A stretch of DNA of 54,757 nt from Candidatus Melainabacteria bacterium (GCA_003151275.1 PLXC01000159.1:1-54757); one strand, 5' to 3'. Shown: positions 45,101 to 54,416, counted from the first letter of the stretch. The notes: a model not told the origin generated them from the letters alone. Numbers and translations are program-made.

Positions 45101-46309
45101 ATGTCAAGACATGCCTTAGTTGTTTACAATCCCACCGCTGGCTCAGCCGCAGGCGCTGATATGTGGCTCGGTCCAGTTGTGCACCGATTGGCCGCGCAGT
45201 ACACCGTGACGGTACTACCAACGGTGCAGGATATGCGACCGGCTGATATTCTCAATGCCATCGGAAAGCCAATCGATTTGCTGGTAGCGGCCGGTGGAGA
45301 TGGAACATTGCGATTTGCGTTGGGTGCTGTCGCTGAGGCGGAAAGCGACGTCCCTGTAGGCATTATCCCCCTGGGTACCGGCAATCAGCTAGCAAGAAAT
45401 TTGTTGATCTATGAGGAAAACATTCTCAGCGATCCACTCGATGAAGCGATAAGTGTCATCCTGGATGGAGTGGCAATGAAAATGGACCTGGGCATCATGA
45501 ACGGTGAATACTTCTGCATCTGCGCAGGCGCTGGACCACTCTCAGATGCCATTTTGATGCCTGATCAGAAAGACAAAGTCAATTGGAAAATGCTTGCCTA
45601 TGCAAGCTCGGTAATCCAAAACTTCGCTATGCCGCCTGTCATGTTCCAAATCACTTTGGATGAAGAGAAAGAAACATTTCAAGTCGCTGCTTCCGGACTA
45701 TTCGTCAGCAACATTGCTGATCTGGGAGTGGGCACTCTTTCAGAAACCGCACAAATAAACGATGGATTGCTTGATCTATGTGTTCTCAATCCAAGTGAAT
45801 TTGGTGACTACCTGCACATGGGATTTCGTTTCGCTGGCGGCTTTGTTGGCGGAGAGGCACCATACTACATCCGCAAAGTCAGATCATTGACAGTAGAAGT
45901 TGTTCCCTCACGCGCAAAGCTGTCTCGCTTTCAACATTTGGGTCACAAAATCCGTAACTTTATTTCCGGCAGCACTGACAGCAGACCACCAGTTGCACAA
46001 CAAGCCACGGCCATGATTGATGGAGATGCTTGTGGCGTGACTCCAATGAAAATCAAAGTGGCACCACATGCGGTGAATGTATTAGTGCCGAGAAGATTCG
46101 CCACAAAACTCAGAAGCAGTGGAACTATGGAAGCTGAACGGATAGAAACTGAACGGACAGGACGGTTAGAAACAGAAAGAGCACGCGTTGAGACGGAACG
46201 TATTGAAACTCAGCAGACCGCAAGGGTTGATTCAGAACATGAAAGTGGTGCCACAACAAATGCAAGCGCCGAAAATTCATCAACACAGCAAAGTGTCGAA
46301 TTAGATTGA
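45101..46309 (+). CDS. Diacylglycerol/sphingosine kinase-like lipid kinase (YegS/DagK family) with repeat tail
   Basis: 402 residues. The catalytic domain (about 1-140) has YNPTAGSAAG, the nucleotide loop AAGGDGTL (63-70) and IPLGTGNQLARNL, the classic signatures of the DAGK catalytic family. The second domain includes MKMDLGIMNG, NIADLGVGTLSETAQINDGL (the DGxLD-like region) and the closing IDGDACGVTPMKIKVAP. Family members phosphorylate diacylglycerol or related lipids at the membrane. Residues 345-402 are an added hydrophilic tail with repeated ETER/RIETER units, rich in Glu, Arg and Thr, not part of the family core. The first 340 residues are a normal-length enzyme. Confidence 0.9.
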   Translation: MSRHALVVYNPTAGSAAGADMWLGPVVHRLAAQYTVTVLPTVQDMRPADILNAIGKPIDLLVAAGGDGTLRFALGAVAEAESDVPVGIIPLGTGNQLARNLLIYEENILSDPLDEAISVILDGVAMKMDLGIMNGEYFCICAGAGPLSDAILMPDQKDKVNWKMLAYASSVIQNFAMPPVMFQITLDEEKETFQVAASGLFVSNIADLGVGTLSETAQINDGLLDLCVLNPSEFGDYLHMGFRFAGGFVGGEAPYYIRKVRSLTVEVVPSRAKLSRFQHLGHKIRNFISGSTDSRPPVAQQATAMIDGDACGVTPMKIKVAPHAVNVLVPRRFATKLRSSGTMEAERIETERTGRLETERARVETERIETQQTARVDSEHESGATTNASAENSSTQQSVELD

Positions 46310-46388
46310 GGTCAGAGGCCGCAAAAGCAATGACGCTGGCTACAGCCCTTTGACCGACGAAATCAGGGTTAATTTATAGAGAAAAGTC

Positions 46389-49091
46389 CTAAACAGGTTT
46401 CTTAGAGATTGTCGATTGAAAGCGGTCATAGACGAAATTCAGTTCGTCTTGCTTTGACTTGATGATGCCGTCCAATCGTCTTTCAAGAATCGCATCCAAA
46501 GCGCGTCCAATCTCGGGACCCGGTGGAACACCTATGTCAACGAGATCGGAACCGCTCAGTTCTATTTGCACTTTTTCAAGATGTTCGAGGTAAAGCCTGA
46601 TCATGCGACGCAACGGCGCTCCCGGCTTTGCCAAACAAGCGGCTATGGCAAGCGATTCTTCAGGCTTGCCTTTTAAAAGATAGTAGATCTGACTATTCTT
46701 GACACCTTGCTTGTTTAAAGTTTCGACAATTTCAGGTAGTTGACGAGGAATGGCTAAGCCCTTGCGAACGATTGTTTTTTGCTCGTTGGTCAAATGCAAG
46801 CGGTCTAAGACAGCATCGATGCGGTGTTCATCAAGTTCAGACAACAGCAACGCAAGATAAACAACCCATGGTTGAGTAAGTGAATATCTCTTCAACAAAC
46901 GTTCCGCACGCCGAAGTAAGGTGCGAATCGAAAGTGAATATTCCAGCTCAGCATCCAAGTATCGCAGCTTCGCTCCTAGTTCAGCCAACAGATCAAGGGC
47001 GCGAATTCGTCGGGGAGATTCCAAGATCGAGCGCAGTTCATCGCGCATCCTGTTGCCGCCAAGATTGTCAAATATTCCCATTGCTACAGCGCGTTTAGCC
47101 AACTCTTTAGTCTTCGGTTCAATGTTGAATTCAAGACGACTGGCGAATCGTACCGCTCGAATAATGCGAGTCGGATCTTCAATAAAACTAAAGGCATGCA
47201 ACACTCTTATGATTTTCTTTTTGATATCCTCCAGTCCGCCGAAATGATCTACCAGCGTTCCGTATCGACCGGGATTGAGACAGATGGCCAGGGCGTTGAT
47301 GGTAAAATCGCGGCGCAATAAATCTTGTTCGAGTTGAGATGCTTCAACCGTGGGAAGGGCAGCTGGAAACTCGTAGAATTCAGTTCGAGCCGTAGAAAAA
47401 TCAACATCTCGCCTTGTATCCGCAAAGAACCAAAGTTTCGCAGTTTGAAATCTTTCGTGTCGTGCCACCACTTCAAGACGCGCCGGATATGCGGACTCCA
47501 TCGCACTCGCAAGCTCTATTGCCGGACCCTCAATGACAAAATCAAGATCGAAATTGGGAACGTTGAGAATCAAATCACGAACTGATCCACCCACTGCATA
47601 TGCCACCATATTCAGCTGCGCGGCGACAGTGCCAGTCTGAGTACAAAGCCATGATGTCGGCGAGTCAAGCTTACTCATTTGCGCCTGCAGGTTTACCGAT
47701 CGGGGCTCAACCTGAACGGTTTGACCGGAGGCAGCGAAGTCATTTTTTAGAAGAGTTGCCCATTCAGGCACCAAAAATACTTTCGAACCGTTGTCTCCGT
47801 AGAGTGTTTTTAGAACATCGCCGCGCGAGACCAGGCCAACTAGTTGTTTGTCATCATCTAATACGGGCAGCCTGCCGATATCCTCAGTGACCATGATTTC
47901 CTGAATTTTACTGAGCGGCGTCTGCTTCTCGATTGAGATCACCGGTTTACTCATGAAACCGCGCACGGGAGCATGTCCTAGTTTGTGGTGAGTAGCCTGA
48001 TCGATGTCTCTTCTGGAAACAACACCGACAAGATTGTCTTCCTCGGCGACGAGCAGACCATCCAGTCCATAACGCAACATGATTCTGCTAGCCTCGTCCA
48101 TCGTGATGCCTGAGCGGATTGTGCGCACAGGTGACACCATGATTTCTTCGGCAATCACTTCTGGTTTTACTTGGGTGCGCAACAACTTCTCAATTTCAGC
48201 GGACAATTCCTTCACTGTTCCTTCCCGAGTCACCGCTGAACCAGCACCGTGGTGCCCGTCACCGCCAAACCGGCGCACTACCAATCTGACGTCGATCAAC
48301 TGAGAGTCACTTCGCCCTACGATATGAATCCGATCGCGCATATAAACAATCGAAAAGGCGGCGTCCGCGGATTCCACTTCTGTCAACTTGCGAGTTAGAG
48401 AAGCTAAACCATCAAAATATTTTGGACGCGTGGCACAAGCCATGACCACCTTGGCACCGCCAACGGTGATGGTGTGCGCGTCCTTAATCAAGTCTTCCAG
48501 TAAACCAACTTGATCATCATTCATTTTGGGTCGAATGTAATCGTTAATAATAGCCAAGTCCGCGCCGCACTTGAGCAAGAAAGCTACACAGGCAGCGTCC
48601 TTTTCGGTAGTGCCACTATAGGTGAGGCAACCAGTGTCTTCATAAATACCGATCGCCAAGAGCGTCGCCTCAAAGGGAGTCAAGTCCATCTTGCTTTTTT
48701 TGATCTTGTCGACAACGATTGTGGTTGCCGCACCAACGCGCTCGATGACTGAGTCTCCGTGTGCAGATGGACCGAGACCGTTGGGATCGAGTTGATGATG
48801 ATCGAAGATCACGTGAGGAATTTTTTGCTCAGTAATTAGTCTCTTGGCTATTTCATCCAACCGATCAATATTCTGACAATCAACTATAAAAACACGCTTA
48901 ACGCTGTCCAAGTCCACATATTTCATTTGAACAACCGGCATCGAACTTCGGTAGAGGGCCACAAAATTGCGCACGTTACCGACCAACGGATAGCCTAAAA
49001 CCATCCGAGCCGATGGATACAATTTCGCAACGCCGAATTGAGCGGCTAACGAATCGAAGTCCATATTGTTATGAGTGAGGATTATTTCCAC
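46389..49091 (-). CDS. DHH-CBS-CBS-tRNA nucleotidyltransferase fusion (CCA-adding/poly(A) polymerase family)
   Basis: 900 residues. Residues 1-310 are a DHH/DHHA1 phosphoesterase with HNNMDFDSLA, IFDHHQLDP (97-99 the DHH triad) and FGGDGHHGAGSA (275-286). Two CBS domains follow (about 315-370 and 375-432). From about 495 comes a class II tRNA nucleotidyltransferase: VGGSVRD (500-506), the metal-binding DLDF pair (Asp515, Asp517), RRDFTINALA, and the helical RNA-binding body with DPTRIIRAVRFASRL. The enzyme adds C or A residues to tRNA 3' ends. This fused arrangement is known from cyanobacteria, Aquifex and relatives, sometimes as a separate A-adding enzyme. GTG start with a weak site. Confidence 0.93.
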   Translation of the reverse strand: MEIILTHNNMDFDSLAAQFGVAKLYPSARMVLGYPLVGNVRNFVALYRSSMPVVQMKYVDLDSVKRVFIVDCQNIDRLDEIAKRLITEQKIPHVIFDHHQLDPNGLGPSAHGDSVIERVGAATTIVVDKIKKSKMDLTPFEATLLAIGIYEDTGCLTYSGTTEKDAACVAFLLKCGADLAIINDYIRPKMNDDQVGLLEDLIKDAHTITVGGAKVVMACATRPKYFDGLASLTRKLTEVESADAAFSIVYMRDRIHIVGRSDSQLIDVRLVVRRFGGDGHHGAGSAVTREGTVKELSAEIEKLLRTQVKPEVIAEEIMVSPVRTIRSGITMDEASRIMLRYGLDGLLVAEEDNLVGVVSRRDIDQATHHKLGHAPVRGFMSKPVISIEKQTPLSKIQEIMVTEDIGRLPVLDDDKQLVGLVSRGDVLKTLYGDNGSKVFLVPEWATLLKNDFAASGQTVQVEPRSVNLQAQMSKLDSPTSWLCTQTGTVAAQLNMVAYAVGGSVRDLILNVPNFDLDFVIEGPAIELASAMESAYPARLEVVARHERFQTAKLWFFADTRRDVDFSTARTEFYEFPAALPTVEASQLEQDLLRRDFTINALAICLNPGRYGTLVDHFGGLEDIKKKIIRVLHAFSFIEDPTRIIRAVRFASRLEFNIEPKTKELAKRAVAMGIFDNLGGNRMRDELRSILESPRRIRALDLLAELGAKLRYLDAELEYSLSIRTLLRRAERLLKRYSLTQPWVVYLALLLSELDEHRIDAVLDRLHLTNEQKTIVRKGLAIPRQLPEIVETLNKQGVKNSQIYYLLKGKPEESLAIAACLAKPGAPLRRMIRLYLEHLEKVQIELSGSDLVDIGVPPGPEIGRALDAILERRLDGIIKSKQDELNFVYDRFQSTISKKPV

Positions 49092-49323
49092 TTGATTCGT
49101 GCTTTGCTCAAAGTCGCCATTATCAGACTGCCGGGCACCATTGCCTAGTTTATACCTTACCCAAAGGCTCAGGTTGCTCTCTTTTTGAACCCACGTTAGG
49201 AGTAAGTGAACATGCCAATCTTAGCCATTTCGTAAGACTTTCCGGGTTTATAAGTCGTCTGCTAAGGGTACTTCTGATGCTAGGTGACACAATATTTTCA
49301 AGAAAATAGAATAGGCGATCAAA

Positions 49324-50079
49324 ATGATTCCTCTGGGAATGCTCGGTCAAATTTATGCCGTCTGCGCGGGGATTGGTTCAATCTTCGTCCTCGGCAGTTT
49401 CCTTCTTGGACATATCGGCGAAGAAGGTCATGGCGGAGACGACGGATCTGATTTCAACGCAGGCGACGATGGTGGTGGCACAGACTTTAGCGCAGGCGAC
49501 GATGGCGGCGGCGGCACAGATTTCAGCGCCGGTGACGATGGCGGAAACTTTAGACTAGCGCCGCTTGCTGGACACAAAATGACGGCTGGTCACAGAGTGG
49601 CAACAAATTCAACAATGGCCTCAGGATTTCTCGGTTTGATTCTCACGCTACTTAGTCCAATGACAGTCTCAGTTTACCTCGCCTTTTTCGGCTTAACTGG
49701 CTTGGTATGCGCTTTCAACGCACCCTGGATGGGTTATTTCTCACTCATACCAGCGATCACCGTGAGCGTCCTCGTATCGGCTGCTTTCAAGGCGATGACA
49801 CAATGGATGATCAAGAACATGTTCAGCTCGACGCATCAAAAAGAGTCGGACCTACTCGGGCAGATGGCAGAGGTCAATGTTCCAATTCATGATGGACGAA
49901 TAGGAGAAGTGACATACGTCCTCAACGCCAAGAGAATGACGTCCACAGCCAAGCCTGCTAAGCCAGGTGTTGACTTCAAAAAAGGATCGAAAGTTTTGAT
50001 TGTTGGCTCTAAAGAACACATTGTTTTTATTGAGCCATACGATCCGGATCAAGAATTAGAAGAACGTTTCATCAGTTAA
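49324..50079 (+). CDS. NfeD-like membrane protein with Asp/Gly-rich loop
   Basis: 251 residues. A hydrophobic segment near 8-29 precedes an acidic low-complexity loop (30-75) with three copies of a DGGG-TDFSAGD unit. Two more hydrophobic stretches follow at 98-125 and 132-155, then a C-terminal soluble OB-fold-like domain (175-251: LLGQMAEVNVPIHDGRIGEV, VLIVGSKEHIVFIEPYD) as in NfeD proteins. NfeD partners flotillins in membrane microdomains. It is the first gene of an NfeD-NfeD-flotillin run. ATG with AGG eight bases upstream. Confidence 0.82.
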   Translation: MIPLGMLGQIYAVCAGIGSIFVLGSFLLGHIGEEGHGGDDGSDFNAGDDGGGTDFSAGDDGGGGTDFSAGDDGGNFRLAPLAGHKMTAGHRVATNSTMASGFLGLILTLLSPMTVSVYLAFFGLTGLVCAFNAPWMGYFSLIPAITVSVLVSAAFKAMTQWMIKNMFSSTHQKESDLLGQMAEVNVPIHDGRIGEVTYVLNAKRMTSTAKPAKPGVDFKKGSKVLIVGSKEHIVFIEPYDPDQELEERFIS

Positions 50080-50091
50080 AAAGGTGAGAAT

Positions 50092-51063
50092 ATGCCTTTG
50101 CCGTTAATCACGCAGTTTTATATAGTATGTTCAGCGATTGGTTCGCTGTTTCTGATTATGTGTGCGTTTATGGGTGCCACTCATCATGGTGGCGGTGGCG
50201 GACACAGCGGCGGTCATGTCAGTGGCGGTGGCGGTGGGCACGCAGGAGTTGGCCACGGCGGTGGCGGACACACGGCAATTGGGCACGGGGGAAGCGGACA
50301 CACAGCGATTGGGCATAGCGCTGGCGGCGGTCACGGAACTGCCGCTGGTCATTCAGCAGCTGGAAATGCCGCAGCCGGACATTCAGCTGCTGGTCATTCA
50401 GCAGCTGGTCATAGTAGCACCGGTGGTGGCACACATTCTGCTGGTGGACATGGAAGCACCAATGCCGGTGCAAACGAATTATTGCAGATCCAAAGTGCGC
50501 AACTACAAGCCAGCACTGGTCCATTCCATGCCCCAAGTCGCGAAGAAGATAAGGGTGGTCCCGTAGAAGCATTGCTGGGAGCGCTCAACCCGACTATTTT
50601 GACGACGTTTCTGGCGTTTTTTGGTCTAACAGGAGTGTTCTTTATATCGAGTTTTCCGATTTTGGGCTGGTTGACACTGGTGCCAGCTTTTATCGCTGGT
50701 TTTATCGCCGTGAAAGTGATGACAAGTGTGATGAATGCAGCATTTGCACGAATGTATTCATCCTCGGCCGCCACCGAAAACGATCTTATCGGACACATGG
50801 CCGAAGTCACCGTGCCAATTACAATTGGCCGAACCGGTGAAGTTACTTACATCGTGTCGTCAAAACGCTACACATCACCAGCTCGGGCCAGAGATCCTGA
50901 ACTGGAAATCCCAAAAGGAACCAAAGTAATCATTTACGATCATCCGGAAAAGTATGTCCTGGTTGAGCTTTGGACAGATTCGTTTATAGATCCGGCATTC
51001 GATGACGACGCTTTGACACCACAAGAAAAGCTGGCGAAAAAGCGATTTGAGAATCTACACTAA
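50092..51063 (+). CDS. NfeD-like membrane protein with Gly/His-rich repeat loop
   Basis: 323-residue paralogue of the preceding protein. The same plan holds: a hydrophobic segment at 5-27, then a long low-complexity loop (28-125) of Gly, His, Ala and Ser built from GHGG, GHTAIGH and GHSAA units, two hydrophobic segments near 163-185 and 190-215, then an OB-like tail (LIGHMAEVTVPITIGRTGEV). The histidines are dense enough to suggest metal binding. ATG has AAGGTGAG four bases upstream, and the gap from the previous stop is 12 bases. The loop has diverged completely from the acidic one next door while the rest is conserved. Confidence 0.85.
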   Translation: MPLPLITQFYIVCSAIGSLFLIMCAFMGATHHGGGGGHSGGHVSGGGGGHAGVGHGGGGHTAIGHGGSGHTAIGHSAGGGHGTAAGHSAAGNAAAGHSAAGHSAAGHSSTGGGTHSAGGHGSTNAGANELLQIQSAQLQASTGPFHAPSREEDKGGPVEALLGALNPTILTTFLAFFGLTGVFFISSFPILGWLTLVPAFIAGFIAVKVMTSVMNAAFARMYSSSAATENDLIGHMAEVTVPITIGRTGEVTYIVSSKRYTSPARARDPELEIPKGTKVIIYDHPEKYVLVELWTDSFIDPAFDDDALTPQEKLAKKRFENLH

Positions 51064-51381
51064 CGCACACTAAATTTGTCCGCAACGGTCGCTCGGTCCC
51101 ACAATACAGTCGTTTGCTGAAAAGAAAATTCACAAATATTGAAGTTGTTTTTTCACGTACTGCCGTCAGCTTTAGGCAAGAAATTGTTCAGAAAAAATGA
51201 CGAAAAGCCTGAAATAATAAGGAATTGATGATGCTGCCAAGAGGCAGTCTTGAGAGCGTATATGATGTTCTCACGCAGTACTAATGAACATCAAAGAAAG
51301 AAAACTGTCTAAAGAAGTCTAATTTTTGGGAATGATAGGGAAAAGAGATGATTCTCGATTTCCAATTGGAGGAACATATAT
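51064..51381 (+). other. Intergenic region upstream of flotillin gene with two inverted repeats
   Basis: 318 bases without a gene. Hairpin CTGCC-AAGA-GGCAG lies at 51234-51246. A perfect 8-base inverted repeat, TGATGTTC (51263-51270) and GAACATCA (51286-51293), is separated by 15 bases and could be an operator or RNA stem. No promoter motif is convincing. The flotillin site GGAGG at about 51368 is clear. Confidence 0.45.
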
Positions 51382-52935
51382 ATGGAGCTTGGTTCTTATT
51401 TAGCCATAGGCGTTGGAGTCACGTTATTCTTTGTCATAGTCTACCTGATGGTTAATCTATACCAAAAGTGCAGTCCAAACGAAGCGATGATCATCTCCGG
51501 GATGTATGCGGGACGTGACGGCAGAAGTTACAAAATCATCGTTGGTGGTGGCGCTGTTATGCTGCCGATGGTGCAACAAAAAAGCGTTTTGAGCCTTGAA
51601 GTCATGACGATTGACGTGCACTCCCAGGCGCCGATGATCACCAAAAACGGTGTGCCGATTTTCGTAGAAGGAGTTGCTCAGGTAAAGGTTAAGGGCGATG
51701 AAATTTCAATCGCAACCGCTGCTGAACAGTTCCTTGGCAAGACAGAAGAAGAAATAAAGAACATCGCTCACGAAAGTCTTGTTGGTCACTTGAGAGCCAT
51801 TTTAGGCACAATGGCTGTTGAGGAATTGGTACAAAACAATGACTCATTCGCACAACGCGTTCAAGAAGTGTCGCTCGGTGACCTAGCAAAAATGGGATTG
51901 ACAGTCGTATCATTCACGATCAAAGAAATCAAAGACACAGTCGGATATTTGGAATCCCTCGGTCGCCAACAAACGGCTGAAGCGAAGAGAAATGCTGATA
52001 TAGGTGTGGCCCACGCAGCTAAAGAAACTCAAATCCAACAAGCACAGGCTCAACGAGATTCACAAATTGCTCAAGCGCAAGCGGCAGAAGAAGGTGCGAA
52101 AGCCAAACTGTTAGCCGACACCAGAGTAGCTGAAGCTTCGAAAAACTTCCAAGTCAATCAAGCTCAGTTCCAAACTGAAGTCGCAGTCAAGAAAGCTGCG
52201 TCAGACATGGCATACGAAATCGTCAAAGCACAGACGCAACAAAAACTTGTTGAAGAAACGCAGAAGATCAGAATCGTTGAAGCGCAGAAGGAAGTTGAAC
52301 TGCAACAAGTCGAAGTGCAAAAACGACAAGTGTCACTAGAAAGCGAAGTGACTAAACCAGCCGAAGCAGAGCAAATGAGAATTCGCTTGATGGCACAGGC
52401 CGAGCAAGAGAAGCGCAAGTTGCTCGCAGAAGCTGACGCACTATCTGCAAAACTGCAAGCACAAGGTCAAGCCGATGCCACACGCCTAAGAGCGCTGGCT
52501 GACTCCGAAGCCACTAAAGCGCTAGGTCTTGCCCACGCCGAAGCAACAAGAGCACAAGGTCTGGCCGAAGCAACGGTAACAGCTGCCAAAGGTCAAGCGG
52601 AAGCTGAAGCGATGGCCAAGAAAGCCGAAGCGTTTAAGCAATATAATGACGCTGCTATGACCAGCATGATCATCGAAAAACTCCCAGAAATGATTGCCGC
52701 CGCTGCTTCACCTCTCTCCAAGATTGGCAGCATGACAGTACTTTCCTCTGGCAACGACGGTGGCGCCAGCAAAATAACCAACGACGTCCTCAACGTGGCT
52801 ACTCAAAGCATGATGATGATCAAAGGTTTAACGGGAATCGACATTGCAGACGCACTCAAGCGCGATCGCAAAGTCATTGATGGTGGGAATGCTCGCAGTC
52901 AAGCAGTAGAACCAACGAAAACACTGAACAGCTAA
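51382..52935 (+). CDS. Flotillin-like SPFH protein
   Basis: 517 residues. A membrane-inserting segment spans about 6-27 (YLAIGVGVTLFFVIVYLMVN). The SPFH domain (about 30-205) contains YKIIVGGGAVMLPMVQQKS, VDVHSQAPMI-type sequence and the LVGHLRAILGTMAVEELVQN helix. A long Ala/Gln/Glu-rich coiled coil (about 205-420, with QAQRDSQIAQAQAAEEGAKA) and a C-terminal flotillin tail ending TGIDIADALK follow. It resembles bacterial FloT, which organises membrane microdomains and oligomerises through the coiled coil. It is downstream of two NfeD-like genes but after a 318-base gap, so it may have its own promoter. ATG with GGAGG nine bases upstream. Confidence 0.95.
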   Translation: MELGSYLAIGVGVTLFFVIVYLMVNLYQKCSPNEAMIISGMYAGRDGRSYKIIVGGGAVMLPMVQQKSVLSLEVMTIDVHSQAPMITKNGVPIFVEGVAQVKVKGDEISIATAAEQFLGKTEEEIKNIAHESLVGHLRAILGTMAVEELVQNNDSFAQRVQEVSLGDLAKMGLTVVSFTIKEIKDTVGYLESLGRQQTAEAKRNADIGVAHAAKETQIQQAQAQRDSQIAQAQAAEEGAKAKLLADTRVAEASKNFQVNQAQFQTEVAVKKAASDMAYEIVKAQTQQKLVEETQKIRIVEAQKEVELQQVEVQKRQVSLESEVTKPAEAEQMRIRLMAQAEQEKRKLLAEADALSAKLQAQGQADATRLRALADSEATKALGLAHAEATRAQGLAEATVTAAKGQAEAEAMAKKAEAFKQYNDAAMTSMIIEKLPEMIAAAASPLSKIGSMTVLSSGNDGGASKITNDVLNVATQSMMMIKGLTGIDIADALKRDRKVIDGGNARSQAVEPTKTLNS

Positions 52936-53496
52936 TTGGATTCGGATAAGAGGATCATTGTTACTGGTGCGAGCGGGGTCGGCAAAACCACTCTTGTGGA
53001 GATGCTGGCTCCGCTCCTTTCTTTATCAGTCATCCCGGAGTTAGGCAGAAAACTTTGTCATGACCTCGGTTATCAAAAAATCGGCGACATTCCAGACCAA
53101 GAAGACTTCAAACGGAAGGTTCTGGAGGCGCAGATAAGCGCAGAAAACGCCGCCGGATCTTTTATTTCAGACCGATCAACTGTTGACTGCTGGGTGCTGT
53201 GGCAGAGGTGGAACATGTGTCAGGCAATGACATTTGACAGCGAAGCCTATTACGACCAGTGCCGCAGACAAGCAGAAAAATACACTCACATCATTTATGT
53301 GCCGCCAATGTTTCCGCCTGTTGAGGACGGATTCAGGTGGACAGAGCTTGACTATCAAAAACAGATCGATCGACTAATGCGCATGACGATTTTCGAATGG
53401 CAGTTGTCACACATCACATATGTGGTTCAATCATCAGATAACGAATCACGCCTGGAAGAGATCAAGCTTTGGCTAAACGAGCCGCGCTCTACATAG
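52936..53496 (+). CDS. AAA/kinase-like P-loop NTPase
   Basis: 186 residues with Walker A GASGVGKTT (11-19) at the N-terminus. This is the arrangement of NadR-kinase-like or AAA_28 proteins (small P-loop kinases). A DRSTVDCW motif near residue 80 could give the Walker-B-like or substrate Asp. The rest includes YVPPMFPPVEDGFRWTEL and ends NEPRST. Start is the TTG straight after the flotillin TAA (TAATTG); without a ribosome site it presumably depends on coupling. Substrate unknown; nicotinamide riboside is one possibility from fold only. Confidence 0.78.
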   Translation: MDSDKRIIVTGASGVGKTTLVEMLAPLLSLSVIPELGRKLCHDLGYQKIGDIPDQEDFKRKVLEAQISAENAAGSFISDRSTVDCWVLWQRWNMCQAMTFDSEAYYDQCRRQAEKYTHIIYVPPMFPPVEDGFRWTELDYQKQIDRLMRMTIFEWQLSHITYVVQSSDNESRLEEIKLWLNEPRST

Positions 53497-54416
53497 CAAT
53501 CTGCCTGCCCTTACTTACTGGTTACGCCGCGATCTCCGCAAATGGATCAGCCGACGCCAAGAAGCCAGCCTCGCGCGTCGTTTCATTTGCACCGTCAAAC
53601 ACCGAGCTGCTGTATGCAATTGGTGCATCAGACCGGATCATCGGTGTCTGCTCCTACTGTGATTATCCCACCTCTGTTAAAAGTAAGACTCTGGTTGGCA
53701 ACTTCATCTCGGCCAATCTTGAGCGGCTGGCTGGCTTGAAGCCAGACAAAATTGTTTTGGTCAGCGGTCAAGAATCGCTGGCTGGCATGCTCTCTCACAA
53801 TGGCTACCAAGTTTCGATTCTAAAAAATGATCACCTCTCTGACATATCGAAAAACTTGCGCCAACTTGCCGCTCTCACTGACAACACCGCCCGCGGTGAA
53901 CAAGTAGCAGCTACGTTCGACAAGTGCCTTCTAGATTTCAAAACGATAACTTCTCGCTCGAACAAGCCCGCGGTATTTTATTGCGTATGGCCGCAACCGC
54001 TTTTAACGGTGGGGAAATTTAGTTATCTCACTGAAGCGATCACCGCATGTGGTGGCGAAAGCATTTCTCAAAAGATGGAGGCAGGCTATCCTCATTTTTC
54101 AATGGAAAAACTGGTTCTGGCAAATCCTGACGTGATTGTCATGCCTTATGAGTGCAAAGACCACGAATTCCTCAAGAAACACCCCTGGTCATCTCTTAAG
54201 GCAGTCAAAAACGAGCACGTCTATTTTTTGCCCGATCCGCCCCACGATGGACTGGCTAGACCGACACTGCGTCTGGCCACTGGACTGAACTGGCTCGCTA
54301 AGAAAATCCATCCGGAGTTAGCCGCTCAGCTCGACACTTGGTACTCCCATACTCAGTCTTCGTTGACCGCTACTTCAACTGTTTCGCCTACTAAGATCTC
54401 TGCGGGCAATAAATAG
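53469..54416 (+). CDS. BtuF-like ABC-transporter substrate-binding protein
   Basis: 315 residues. A signal peptide (MAKRAALYIAICLPLLTGYA, cleavage near ISANG) precedes a helical-backbone metal receptor / BtuF fold: RVVSFAPSNTELLYAIGA, IGVCSYCDYPTSV, LKPDKIVLV and VYFLPDPPHDGLARPTLRLA. The PSNTELLYAIG and CDYP motifs are typical of cobalamin/corrinoid-binding BtuF-type proteins; haem or siderophore binding is the alternative. Starts at a TTG inside the previous gene (28-base overlap). No transporter permease or ATPase is in the window, so the partners must lie elsewhere. Confidence 0.88.
   Translation: MAKRAALYIAICLPLLTGYAAISANGSADAKKPASRVVSFAPSNTELLYAIGASDRIIGVCSYCDYPTSVKSKTLVGNFISANLERLAGLKPDKIVLVSGQESLAGMLSHNGYQVSILKNDHLSDISKNLRQLAALTDNTARGEQVAATFDKCLLDFKTITSRSNKPAVFYCVWPQPLLTVGKFSYLTEAITACGGESISQKMEAGYPHFSMEKLVLANPDVIVMPYECKDHEFLKKHPWSSLKAVKNEHVYFLPDPPHDGLARPTLRLATGLNWLAKKIHPELAAQLDTWYSHTQSSLTATSTVSPTKISAGNK

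Noticed and set aside
50127..50810. Several alternative frames across the Gly/His-rich NfeD loop
   Set aside because: Low-complexity GC-rich repeats keep all frames open; only the main frame has membrane segments and the OB domain.
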